Shown here: positions 1 to 4,567 of the stretch, piece by piece
Numbering within the stretch: position 1 is the first letter of the stretch
How the letters are laid out: every line of letters begins with the position of its first letter
Assembly: GCA_902773395.1 (NCBI GenBank)
Contig: CACYEJ010000464.1
Coordinates: 1 to 6,219 of the forward strand
DNA from: an uncultured Ruminococcus sp.
GTDB lineage: Bacteria; Bacillota_A; Clostridia; Oscillospirales; Acutalibacteraceae
DNA: 6,219 nucleotides
Reading direction: 5' to 3'
The notes under the pieces: model-generated
Told to the model about the DNA's origin: nothing
Database searches by the model: none
The model's input: the letters and a program-made list of their open reading frames with translations, nothing else
Made by a program: the position numbers and the translations under genes

Positions 1-151
1 AAACATTTTCGCTTTCGGCTGATTCAGTGGAGGAGGTGTCTGCTTTGATTGAGGTGTTCTGTGCAGTGGAAGCTTCTTTTGTACCGCATGCCGAAAGCAA
101 TCCACAAGCAACAGTTAAAACTAACATAGCAATAAACTGTTTTTTTAGCAT
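1..151 (-). CDS. Lipoprotein, N-terminal fragment (runs off left edge)
   Basis: The minus strand encodes 50 codons from an ATG at 149-151 to the window edge with no stop. The product begins with a short Lys-rich n-region and a hydrophobic segment, followed by a lipobox Leu-Ser-Ala-Cys with the lipidated Cys at residue 22. This is the pattern for signal peptidase II processing and membrane anchoring on the outer face. After Cys22 comes a Ser/Thr/Glu-rich linker, typical of clostridial lipoproteins, and the functional domain lies outside the window, so the role cannot be named. The start is fixed by an AAAAGG ribosome binding site (160-165) 8 bases upstream; a second in-frame Met (residue 9) has no better site. 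Only 27 bases separate it from the stop of the flavodiiron gene, with no hairpin between, so the two are probably co-transcribed. Confidence 0.8.
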   Translation of the reverse strand, partial: MLKKQFIAMLVLTVACGLLSACGTKEASTAQNTSIKADTSSTESAESENV

Positions 152-178
152 AGGTTTGACCTTTTGAAAAAATATAAA

Positions 179-1345
179 TTATTTTGCAAGCTCAGCCGCA
201 AGCTTCTCCATAGCAGGAAGATCTGTTTCTTTGAGAACAGACTTAAACGAAACGGTGTTCTCACAAAGAGTGATATCTTTAAGCTTTTCAATAATTGCTT
301 TCATGGAACGAGCTGCTGTAGGTGCAAATGAGCCGTTTTCTACAATAGCAATTTTGCGTTTCTTGTAGCCCTTGCTTACAAGGTGATTGAGAAATGTTTC
401 CATTGGAGGGAACACACCGCCGTCATATGATGCAGCAGCAAGTACAAGACGGTCATAGCGGAATGCGTCCTCGATAGCCTCTGCCATATCATCTCTTGCA
501 AGGTCAAATACGGATACGTTCTTAACGCCGTTCTTCTTCAAAAGCTCCTCAAGCTTATGAGCTGCAACGCCAGTGTTGCCGTGGATAGAAGCAAATGCAA
601 TAGTAACACCCTTATCCTCAGGCTCGTAGCTGCTCCAAGTGTTGTACTTGTCAATGTAATACTCAAGCTTCTCGGTAAGTACAGGACCGTGAAGAGGTGC
701 AATCACGTTGATTTCAAGCTTAGCATCGGCAATCTTTTTAAGCAAAGTCTGAACCTGTGCGCCAAACTTGCCGATAATGTTAAAGTAGTAACGTCTTGCC
801 TCACAAGCCCAATCCTCTTCTGTGTCGAGTGCGCCGAACTTTCCGAAAGCATCTGCTGTAAACAGAACCTTATCGGTAGAATCGTATGTAACCATAACTT
901 CCGGCCAATGAACCATTGGAGCTGTCATAAACTGCAAAACGTGATTGCCTGCTTTGAGTGTGTCGCCCTCTTTAACGGTAACAAGTCTGTCACCAAAATC
1001 GTAGTCAAAGAACTGCTTGACAATCTGGAATGTCTTAGCGTTGCCAACAATTTTCATATCGAGGTACTTCTCGGCAACTGCTACGAGAGAACCGGCATGA
1101 TCCGGCTCAACATGCTGCAAAACAAGATACTCAGGCTTAGCACCGTTAAGAGCTTTTTCGAGATTTTCAAGCCACTTGTAGGTCTGACGGCTGTCCACAG
1201 TATCCATAATGACGGGCTTTTCGTCATTGATCAGGTAGGAGTTGTAGGAAACACCATTTGGAAGCTGAAACTGACTCTCAAATAGTTCCAGATACTTGTC
1301 ATCTACGCCGATGTATACGACTGAAGCTGTAATGTTATTGTTCAT
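179..1345 (-). CDS. fprA: Flavodiiron protein (A-type flavoprotein, O2/NO reductase)
   Basis: This is a complete 388-residue protein, matching the usual ~390-400 residues of class A flavodiiron proteins, which reduce O2 to water or NO to N2O in the cytoplasm with electrons from rubredoxin or another donor. The N-terminal half is a metallo-beta-lactamase-fold domain carrying the diiron ligands in canonical order: His78-x-Glu80-x-Asp82-His83, His146, Asp165 and His219. The C-terminal half, from about residue 247, is a flavodoxin domain with the FMN phosphate loop Ser-Ile-His-Gly-Asn-Thr-Gly at 253-259. There is no C-terminal rubredoxin or flavin reductase extension, so electrons must come from a separate protein not seen here. 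The start is an ATG at 1343-1345 with a GAAAGG-type ribosome binding site 10 bases upstream. It leads a probable operon with the lipoprotein gene downstream. The family call is very secure; the choice between O2 and NO as the main substrate cannot be made from sequence. Confidence 0.96.
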   Translation of the reverse strand: MNNNITASVVYIGVDDKYLELFESQFQLPNGVSYNSYLINDEKPVIMDTVDSRQTYKWLENLEKALNGAKPEYLVLQHVEPDHAGSLVAVAEKYLDMKIVGNAKTFQIVKQFFDYDFGDRLVTVKEGDTLKAGNHVLQFMTAPMVHWPEVMVTYDSTDKVLFTADAFGKFGALDTEEDWACEARRYYFNIIGKFGAQVQTLLKKIADAKLEINVIAPLHGPVLTEKLEYYIDKYNTWSSYEPEDKGVTIAFASIHGNTGVAAHKLEELLKKNGVKNVSVFDLARDDMAEAIEDAFRYDRLVLAAASYDGGVFPPMETFLNHLVSKGYKKRKIAIVENGSFAPTAARSMKAIIEKLKDITLCENTVSFKSVLKETDLPAMEKLAAELAK

Positions 1346-1355
1346 ATATATTCTG

Positions 1356-1360
1356 CCTTT
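1356..1360 (-). promoter_or_regulatory. Ribosome binding site of the flavodiiron gene
   Basis: On the minus strand AAAGG lies 10 bases before the ATG at 1343-1345. It is a weaker and slightly more distant match than the other sites in the window, but no in-frame start nearby has a better one. Confidence 0.6.
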
Positions 1361-1458
1361 CTTTAACGGAATATTCTATCCGATTTTTTGGAGTAATTAG
1401 AAGCGAATGCCGAACGACATAGGCAAAACGCTATCAATATATCACTATCTATTATTGA

Positions 1459-1464
1459 ATTATA
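1459..1464 (-). promoter_or_regulatory. Probable -10 box of the flavodiiron/lipoprotein operon
   Basis: A perfect TATAAT is present on the minus strand about 115 bases upstream of the flavodiiron start. The -35 position at 17-bp spacing (TTCCAT) matches consensus poorly, so the promoter may need an activator or the true one may lie elsewhere. If it is used, the leader is about 105 bases and contains only weak 4-bp stems (for example TGCC/GGCA around 1408-1425); no known riboswitch was recognised there. Confidence 0.45.
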
Positions 1465-1606
1465 ACACATTGTTTCAAAAAATGGAATAGTTTTAAATAA
1501 ATTTTATGAAATTTTAATTTAGAATTTTATGTTATAATTACGAAAAGAGAATTTTAGGTGGTTGTTATTTTTCGTTAAAGGATAATAAATTTCTTCTGTC
1601 GAAAAA

Positions 1607-2278
1607 TCAGTACAGCAAAAAGATAATTAAATCCCAGAACATATGAAGAGTGACGGGCAGAATAATATTTTTTGTTTTGATAAATACAAGACTAAAAACA
1701 ACGCTGAGTGCCACAATAGAAACAAAGCCCATATTGACGAAATTCTGCACAAAAACACCCGTAACAATCCATATCGGAAAATGGATAATAAGAAACATTA
1801 CAGCATTGACGGCAATCGCTGCATTTTCATTTCTTTTGAGTGTGGCATTAAGCAGCCAGCCACGAAAAACAAATTCTTCGGTAATACCGACAAACAGCAC
1901 AGTGATAATTTTATCAATACCAAACTCATTGCTAATAGCGTGCTTACCGCCATGTATGACGATACCAAATATTATATAAGCAAGAAAGCCGGGGAAAACC
2001 AGAAGATACTTGTTGTTTTCTTTTTTCCACTTTAGCATTTCTTTAAGACTTATAGAGATTTTGTCATTATATTTGCGTATAAGCAAAATTGCAGGCAGTG
2101 TCCAGATAAGATTTTTAATGATACCCTCGCCTATGAATTCAGAAAGAGCCTTACTCGGCAGCTGTTGTAAGACAGGGTCAATAAAAAAATGAAATGCCGC
2201 CCATAACGAATAGAATATAATACTATAAATTATGAGTGTGGGAATCGGTACATAATTGTTTTTTTTATTCTCTGACAA
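1607..2278 (-). CDS. CPBP-family intramembrane glutamic endopeptidase (CAAX protease/Abi homologue)
   Basis: This 223-residue, very hydrophobic protein has about six to seven membrane segments. It carries the family motifs of the CAAX protease and bacteriocin-processing (CPBP/Abi, Rce1-like) group: Glu134-Glu135-x-x-x-Arg139 (motif 1), Phe162-x-x-x-His166 (motif 2) and His212-x-x-x-Asp216 (motif 3, where Asn is also common). These residues form the glutamate/histidine active site within the membrane. In bacteria, members act in bacteriocin maturation or self-immunity, or in cleavage of membrane proteins. No bacteriocin precursor or transporter is visible here, so the substrate is unknown. Translation appears to start at a TTG (2276-2278) with a strong AGGAGG 7 bases upstream; an in-frame ATT one codon earlier is a less likely alternative. 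It is probably monocistronic, with a strong terminator upstream and a 260-base gap downstream. Confidence 0.88.
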   Translation of the reverse strand: MSENKKNNYVPIPTLIIYSIIFYSLWAAFHFFIDPVLQQLPSKALSEFIGEGIIKNLIWTLPAILLIRKYNDKISISLKEMLKWKKENNKYLLVFPGFLAYIIFGIVIHGGKHAISNEFGIDKIITVLFVGITEEFVFRGWLLNATLKRNENAAIAVNAVMFLIIHFPIWIVTGVFVQNFVNMGFVSIVALSVVFSLVFIKTKNIILPVTLHMFWDLIIFLLY

Positions 2279-2285
2279 AATGAAT

Positions 2286-2291
2286 CCTCCT
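2286..2291 (-). promoter_or_regulatory. Strong ribosome binding site that decides a TTG start
   Basis: AGGAGG on the minus strand lies 7 bases before the TTG at 2276-2278. No in-frame ATG lies at a sensible distance, so this site is the main support for the non-ATG start of the protease gene. The site forms one arm of an inverted repeat described separately. Confidence 0.75.
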
Positions 2292-2330
2292 ATTTGTACA
2301 ATTTAAAAATATTATACAACTAAATAGGAG
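2287..2330. repeat. 9-bp inverted repeat flanking the protease -10 box and covering its RBS
   Basis: CTCCTATTT at 2287-2295 is perfectly repeated in inverse orientation as AAATAGGAG at 2322-2330, with 26 bases between. One arm overlaps the AGGAGG ribosome binding site of the protease gene and the -10 candidate lies between the arms. It could be a split operator, or an RNA stem hiding the ribosome binding site if transcription starts further upstream. Confidence 0.5.
2311..2316 (-). promoter_or_regulatory. Candidate -10 box of the membrane protease gene
   Basis: A perfect TATAAT on the minus strand lies about 33 bases before the TTG start. The expected -35 region has only a poor match to TTGACA, so the promoter is plausible but unproven. 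It sits inside the spacer of a 9-bp inverted repeat. Confidence 0.45.
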
Positions 2331-2384
2331 AATATGGTTGAATAGACTGTAAATTTTGTAAATTCCAATTAGTGTATTATTATT

Positions 2385-2419
2385 TAAAAAAAGTCCCTCA
2401 GATAATCTCTGAGGGACTT
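2385..2419 (-). terminator. Strong intrinsic terminator of the zinc-ribbon gene
   Basis: A perfect 12-bp stem (2391-2402 paired with 2408-2419, AAGTCCCTCAGA against TCTGAGGGACTT) with a 5-base loop is followed on the minus strand by a run of seven T. It begins 20 bases after the stop codon of the small zinc-ribbon gene. It is the best terminator in the window and isolates that gene from the protease gene downstream. Confidence 0.9.
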
Positions 2420-2439
2420 AACTGGTGAATAGTTATAGA

Positions 2440-2574
2440 TTATACGTAACCGTAAACAATTCCGTCCTTAACTCTAACCCATTTTCTACAATGTTTGCAA
2501 AAAACTCGGGTCGTTCCTTTTGTGCTGGAGATCAAAACAGCTCCTCCACAAGGACAAGTACCATAAGCTGACAT
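2440..2574 (-). CDS. Small zinc-ribbon protein, 44 residues, unknown function
   Basis: I chose the ATG at 2572-2574. It has a near-ideal AAAGGAGG ribosome binding site 9 bases upstream, while the longer in-frame version (65 codons from 2637) has none and reads through the presumed untranslated leader. The product has two cysteine knuckles, Cys7-Pro-Cys9-Gly-Gly and Cys26-Lys-His-Cys29, spaced as in a zinc ribbon, and a basic Arg/Lys-rich second half (Arg30-Lys31, Arg34, Lys36). It is probably cytoplasmic and might bind nucleic acid or a protein partner, but that is inference from the fold alone. I do not recognise a named family. The gene is a self-contained unit with a consensus promoter, a leader of about 86 bases and a strong terminator, and lies divergent from an XRE regulator that probably controls it. 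Confidence 0.75.
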   Translation of the reverse strand: MSAYGTCPCGGAVLISSTKGTTRVFCKHCRKWVRVKDGIVYGYV

Positions 2575-2578
2575 ACTT

Positions 2579-2591
2579 AAAATCCTCCTTT
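2579..2591 (-). promoter_or_regulatory. Ribosome binding site that decides the zinc-ribbon start
   Basis: Minus-strand AAAGGAGG falls within this segment, 9 bases from the ATG at 2572-2574. It is complementary to the 16S rRNA tail over eight positions and strongly favours the short 44-residue product over the upstream in-frame Met. Confidence 0.8.
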
Positions 2592-2626
2592 CTAAAATTA
2601 TTCGCAAAAAAGGTGATACAAATAAA

Positions 2627-2643
2627 ATACAATACAATACAAT
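2627..2643. repeat. Short tandem repeat, 5-bp unit ATACA, about 3.4 copies
   Basis: ATACAATACAATACAAT is visible directly. It lies in the untranslated leader of the zinc-ribbon gene, between its predicted transcription start and ribosome binding site. Such tracts can vary in length by slippage, but no function is evident. Confidence 0.6.
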
Positions 2644-2667
2644 TTGTTCAAGACTTTTGCTAATAAT

Positions 2668-2696
2668 ATTATATGATGTATTACTTCATTTGTCAA
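2668..2696 (-). promoter_or_regulatory. Perfect consensus sigma-A promoter for the zinc-ribbon gene
   Basis: On the minus strand TTGACA (2691-2696) and TATAAT (2668-2673) are separated by exactly 17 bp, a full consensus match. Transcription should begin near 2661. The spacer contains operator-like site 1 and the -35 abuts site 2, so the promoter looks intrinsically strong and repressible. Confidence 0.85.
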
Positions 2697-2732
2697 GTGT
2701 AGTAATACATCGTTTTATGATTTATTACTACA
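2677..2732. promoter_or_regulatory. Cluster of three operator-like sites in the divergent promoter region
   Basis: Three related 12-bp sites are visible: TGTATTACTTCA (2677-2688), TGTAGTAATACA (2698-2709, whose complement is TGTATTACTACA) and TTTATTACTACA (2721-2732). The middle site has the symmetric core TGTA-N4-TACA; the outer two each keep one good half. Sites 1 and 2 form a perfect 11-bp inverted repeat (2675-2685 and 2701-2711). Sites 1 and 3 lie in 20-bp direct repeats that differ at two positions (2672-2691 and 2716-2735). Centres are 21 and 23 bp apart, about two helical turns. Site 1 lies between the -35 and -10 of the zinc-ribbon promoter; sites 2 and 3 lie over the presumed promoter and start of the XRE gene. 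The adjacent XRE regulator is the obvious candidate ligand, by inference. Confidence 0.7.
2690..2718 (+). promoter_or_regulatory. Candidate promoter of the XRE regulator gene
   Basis: TTGTCA (2690-2695, five of six to consensus) is followed at 17 bp by TTTTAT (2713-2718, four of six). Its -35 overlaps the -35 of the opposing zinc-ribbon promoter back to back. An alternative is the TAAAAT at 2736-2741, which has a better -10 but a poor -35. Either would be covered by operator-like sites 2 and 3, which fits autoregulation. Confidence 0.4.
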
Positions 2733-2772
2733 TTTTAAAATAAAATTAACACATCATGAAGGAGAATGAAAT

Positions 2773-3132
2773 ATGCAAAAAGAAATTAATTTAATTTTAG
2801 GTGAGCGTGTTAAAGAGAGTCGTAAATCAAAAGGATATACAAGAGAGTGCTTTTCTGAAATGATATCTGTTAGTACAAGATTTCTTGCTGATGTTGAAAG
2901 TGGTAAGGTAGGAGTTTCTATTTCAACACTAAAAAGTATAGCAATGGCTTTGAATGTTTCTTCTGATTATCTCATTGGTATTTCAACAGAAGAAAACAAG
3001 AGCGAATTGGTTAGAAATGGAATAATATCGAAAATTAATTTGATAGACAGTTCATATCTTAACGATATTGATACAGTTTTAGATTGTATAATTAATGTTG
3101 CAAAAAATGATAATGTTATAATGAAAAATTAA
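2773..3132 (+). CDS. XRE-family (Cro/CI-type) helix-turn-helix regulator
   Basis: This 119-residue protein has an HTH_3 domain at about residues 7-68. It shows the typical pattern: an opening helix (Leu9-Gly-Glu-Arg-Val-Lys), the helix-turn-helix at roughly Tyr22-Gly44 (Thr23 to Ile31, then Ser34-Thr-Arg-Phe-Leu-Ala-Asp-Val-Glu-Ser-Gly), and a closing Leu60-Asn-Val-Ser-Ser-Asp-Tyr-Leu. The remaining 50 residues are a short tail, probably for dimerisation, with no recognisable ligand or protease domain. The ATG at 2773 has AAGGAG 8 bases upstream. The gene is divergent from the zinc-ribbon gene and shares with it a region holding three operator-like repeats, so it likely represses that gene and itself. 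Such small XRE proteins are common in phage, mobile-element and toxin-antitoxin modules, but no other mobile gene is seen here. Confidence 0.9.
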   Translation: MQKEINLILGERVKESRKSKGYTRECFSEMISVSTRFLADVESGKVGVSISTLKSIAMALNVSSDYLIGISTEENKSELVRNGIISKINLIDSSYLNDIDTVLDCIINVAKNDNVIMKN

Positions 3133-3147
3133 ACACATATCGAATCA

Positions 3148-3187
3148 GTGTTTCTGGACAAGAAACGCACAGTAATTTTGATTTTTT
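3148..3187 (+). terminator. Possible terminator of the XRE gene
   Basis: GTGTTTCT (3148-3155) pairs with AGAAACGC (3161-3168), including one G-U pair, across a 5-base loop. It is followed after a few bases by a T-rich stretch (ATTTTGATTTTTT). The T-run is further from the stem than usual, so termination may be weak. A second 6-bp stem, TGATTT/AAATCA (3179-3184 and 3190-3195), follows at once. Confidence 0.4.
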
Positions 3188-3252
3188 CGAAATCATAGAA
3201 ATTAGGTTTGATAATTGATTTGAAAGTGTGGATTCTTACAGCAAAAAAAGAT

Positions 3253-3281
3253 TTGCGTTTTGGAAAGATTTATAGTATAAT
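3253..3281 (+). promoter_or_regulatory. Promoter of the Ntn-hydrolase gene
   Basis: A perfect TATAAT (3276-3281) lies 17 bp after TTGCGT (3253-3258, three of six to the -35 consensus). The predicted transcription start is near 3288, giving a leader of about 24 bases. It shows the gene can be transcribed independently of the XRE gene. Confidence 0.65.
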
Positions 3282-3289
3282 ATTATTGA

Positions 3290-3302
3290 CCGTATTATAC
3301 GG
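3290..3302. promoter_or_regulatory. Palindrome at the transcription start of the Ntn-hydrolase gene
   Basis: CCGTATTATACGG is a 6+1+6 perfect inverted repeat lying just downstream of the -10 and running into the GGAGG ribosome binding site (3301-3305). Its place suits a repressor operator; the alternative is a small RNA stem limiting translation. The ligand is unknown. Confidence 0.5.
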
Positions 3303-3311
3303 AGGGGTTGT

Positions 3312-4424
3312 ATGAAGAAAGCATTGAAAATCATTAGCTATGTCCTGTCTGTTTTGGTTCTGTGTACGCTTGGCTTTGTCGGCATAAGATATTTCAACGA
3401 GATACGTACATTGTCATCTTTAAAGCTGGTGGAGGGTACGAATCTGTATACAATGGAATTTTTCTCAGATTACCGATTTGACGAGTTCCTGAAAACAGGT
3501 GCTAAGGATAATAGAGAATATTATAATTATGTAAATAAAATAGTTGACGAGAGCCTTGATATTGGTGTGAGTAACCCCGATATGGAGGACGCCTGCTCAG
3601 CCTTTACATTCAGAGATAAGAACGGCGGCAGATACCTTGCGAGAAATTACGATTATAACGTTAATCCCGTAATGTTAATTGTCACAAGTCCTAAGGACGC
3701 TTATAAATCTATTTCAACAGTGAACCTCAACTGCTTGGGCTTTAACGCTGAAAAGGAACCTCGCTCCTTTGACCTGAAGCTTTTTGGCGCGCCGTATTTT
3801 CCTACGGACGGTATGAACGAGAAGGGCATATCTATCTCGGTGCTGCAGGTGAATTTCTCCCGAAAACAGAAGGAGGACGGCAAGGTTACTATTGGTGTTT
3901 ATGCGTTGAACAGACTTGTGCTGGACTATGCAGATTCTATTGATAAGGCAATTGAGCTTGTGGATCAGTATAATGTTTACTTTGATTCAAGTCTGAATGC
4001 ACATTTTTTAATTGCTGACAGTAAGGGAAACAGCGTTCTGCTTGAATTTGTAAACGGAGAAACTAAGGTTATAAAAAATGACAGAAAATATCAGATTGCT
4101 TCCAATTTCAACAACACTGAGGAGGAGTTTGATTCTGACGGATATGTATACCCCGATGAGTACAAGGATTGGTTGACAAATACTTCAACCAGTGCATACG
4201 ACAGTGAGTACAGCGGTTATGTTCGATATGATTTTATGCTTGATTCGCTTTACAACAGCAGTGGAATTTTAAATATAGATGATGCTTTTGAGCTGCTTGA
4301 AAACGTAGCGTCACCGTCAAAATTACAGTATTCCGTAGTGTATAGTATGTCTGATTTGCAGGCGACTGTCATCACGGATAATGACTGGGAAAAGCGAACT
4401 ACAGCGGCATTGTCGGGGATATAA
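3312..4424 (+). CDS. Membrane-anchored Ntn-hydrolase of the choloylglycine hydrolase / acyltransferase superfamily
   Basis: This 370-residue protein has one N-terminal membrane segment (about residues 5-27) and no lipobox, so it is either a signal anchor facing outward or a signal peptide. The catalytic core begins at Cys95, the presumed nucleophile, followed by Arg111 and Asp114. These offsets of 16 and 19 are the same as between Cys2, Arg18 and Asp21 of bile salt hydrolase as I recall them. Further family marks are Asp166-Gly-Met-Asn169-Glu-Lys-Gly172, the His231-Phe-Leu-Ile-Ala-Asp236 strand leading to Glu245, Asn265 (in Ser-Asn-Phe) and Arg305. Family members cleave linear amide bonds (bile salts, penicillin, N-acyl amines). 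Cys95 must be freed by removal of the pro-region before it can act, as in the penicillin acyltransferase/acid ceramidase-like branch. The substrate cannot be named. GGAGG lies 6 bases before the ATG. It is a single-gene unit converging on the cyclophilin gene. Confidence 0.85.
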   Translation: MKKALKIISYVLSVLVLCTLGFVGIRYFNEIRTLSSLKLVEGTNLYTMEFFSDYRFDEFLKTGAKDNREYYNYVNKIVDESLDIGVSNPDMEDACSAFTFRDKNGGRYLARNYDYNVNPVMLIVTSPKDAYKSISTVNLNCLGFNAEKEPRSFDLKLFGAPYFPTDGMNEKGISISVLQVNFSRKQKEDGKVTIGVYALNRLVLDYADSIDKAIELVDQYNVYFDSSLNAHFLIADSKGNSVLLEFVNGETKVIKNDRKYQIASNFNNTEEEFDSDGYVYPDEYKDWLTNTSTSAYDSEYSGYVRYDFMLDSLYNSSGILNIDDAFELLENVASPSKLQYSVVYSMSDLQATVITDNDWEKRTTAALSGI

Positions 4425-4504
4425 TTATTTGATGCTTTGCAAATAGTAAAAAAATCATAATATTCTTAAAATATAATTAATATAAGCAGTAATATTATAA
4501 ACAG

Positions 4505-4548
4505 AAAAAAGCACCGATCGTTAAATATGATCGGTGCTAATTGTTTTT
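4505..4548. terminator. Bidirectional intrinsic terminator between convergent genes
   Basis: A perfect 10-bp stem, AGCACCGATC (4510-4519) with GATCGGTGCT (4529-4538), has a 9-base loop. On the minus strand a run of six T follows the stem directly, serving the cyclophilin gene. On the plus strand AATTGTTTTT follows, which could also stop transcripts from the Ntn-hydrolase gene about 90 bases upstream. Confidence 0.88.
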
Positions 4549-4567
4549 AGCTTGCAGCTTTATTTTA

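Larger units (their letters stand above)
1346..1606. other. Intergenic region between the protease and flavodiiron genes
   Basis: This AT-rich spacer holds the presumed flavodiiron leader and -10 box on the minus strand. It also has a plus-strand TATAAT (1533-1538) with no convincing -35 and no open reading frame behind it. Just past the stop codon of the protease gene, a 7-bp inverted repeat TTTTTCG/CGAAAAA (1568-1574 and 1600-1606) has a 25-base loop. It is a weak terminator candidate for the protease gene at best. No coding potential was seen. Confidence 0.5.

Noticed and set aside
557..1285. Plus-strand frame of 242 codons
   Set aside because: It lies wholly opposite the flavodiiron gene, has no ribosome binding site and yields a Cys/Asn/Val-rich product with no family pattern; it is a shadow of the conserved gene.
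1643..2035. Two plus-strand frames opposite the membrane protease gene
   Set aside because: They overlap a gene with clear active-site motifs, lack ribosome binding sites and encode low-complexity polar sequence.
2373..2384. Fourth operator-like site, TGTATTATTATT, upstream of the membrane protease gene
   Set aside because: It matches only 9 of 12 positions, lacks the symmetric TACA half and lies in very AT-rich DNA; it is too weak to link the protease gene to the XRE regulator.
2620..2651. Second minus-strand promoter for the zinc-ribbon gene (TTGAAC with TATTTT, 16-bp spacing)
   Set aside because: Both boxes match only four of six positions and a perfect consensus promoter lies just upstream; the match is what AT-rich sequence gives by chance.
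2440..3132. Calling the XRE/zinc-ribbon pair a toxin-antitoxin or prophage module
   Set aside because: Gene sizes and divergent control would allow it, but the genes are not in a co-directional overlapping operon, no known toxin fold is recognisable and no phage or integrase gene is in the window.
4426..4447. Hairpin just after the Ntn-hydrolase stop as its terminator
   Set aside because: The stem (TATTTG/CAAATA) is short and is followed on the plus strand by a run of A, not T; the hairpin at 4510-4538 is the better terminator.
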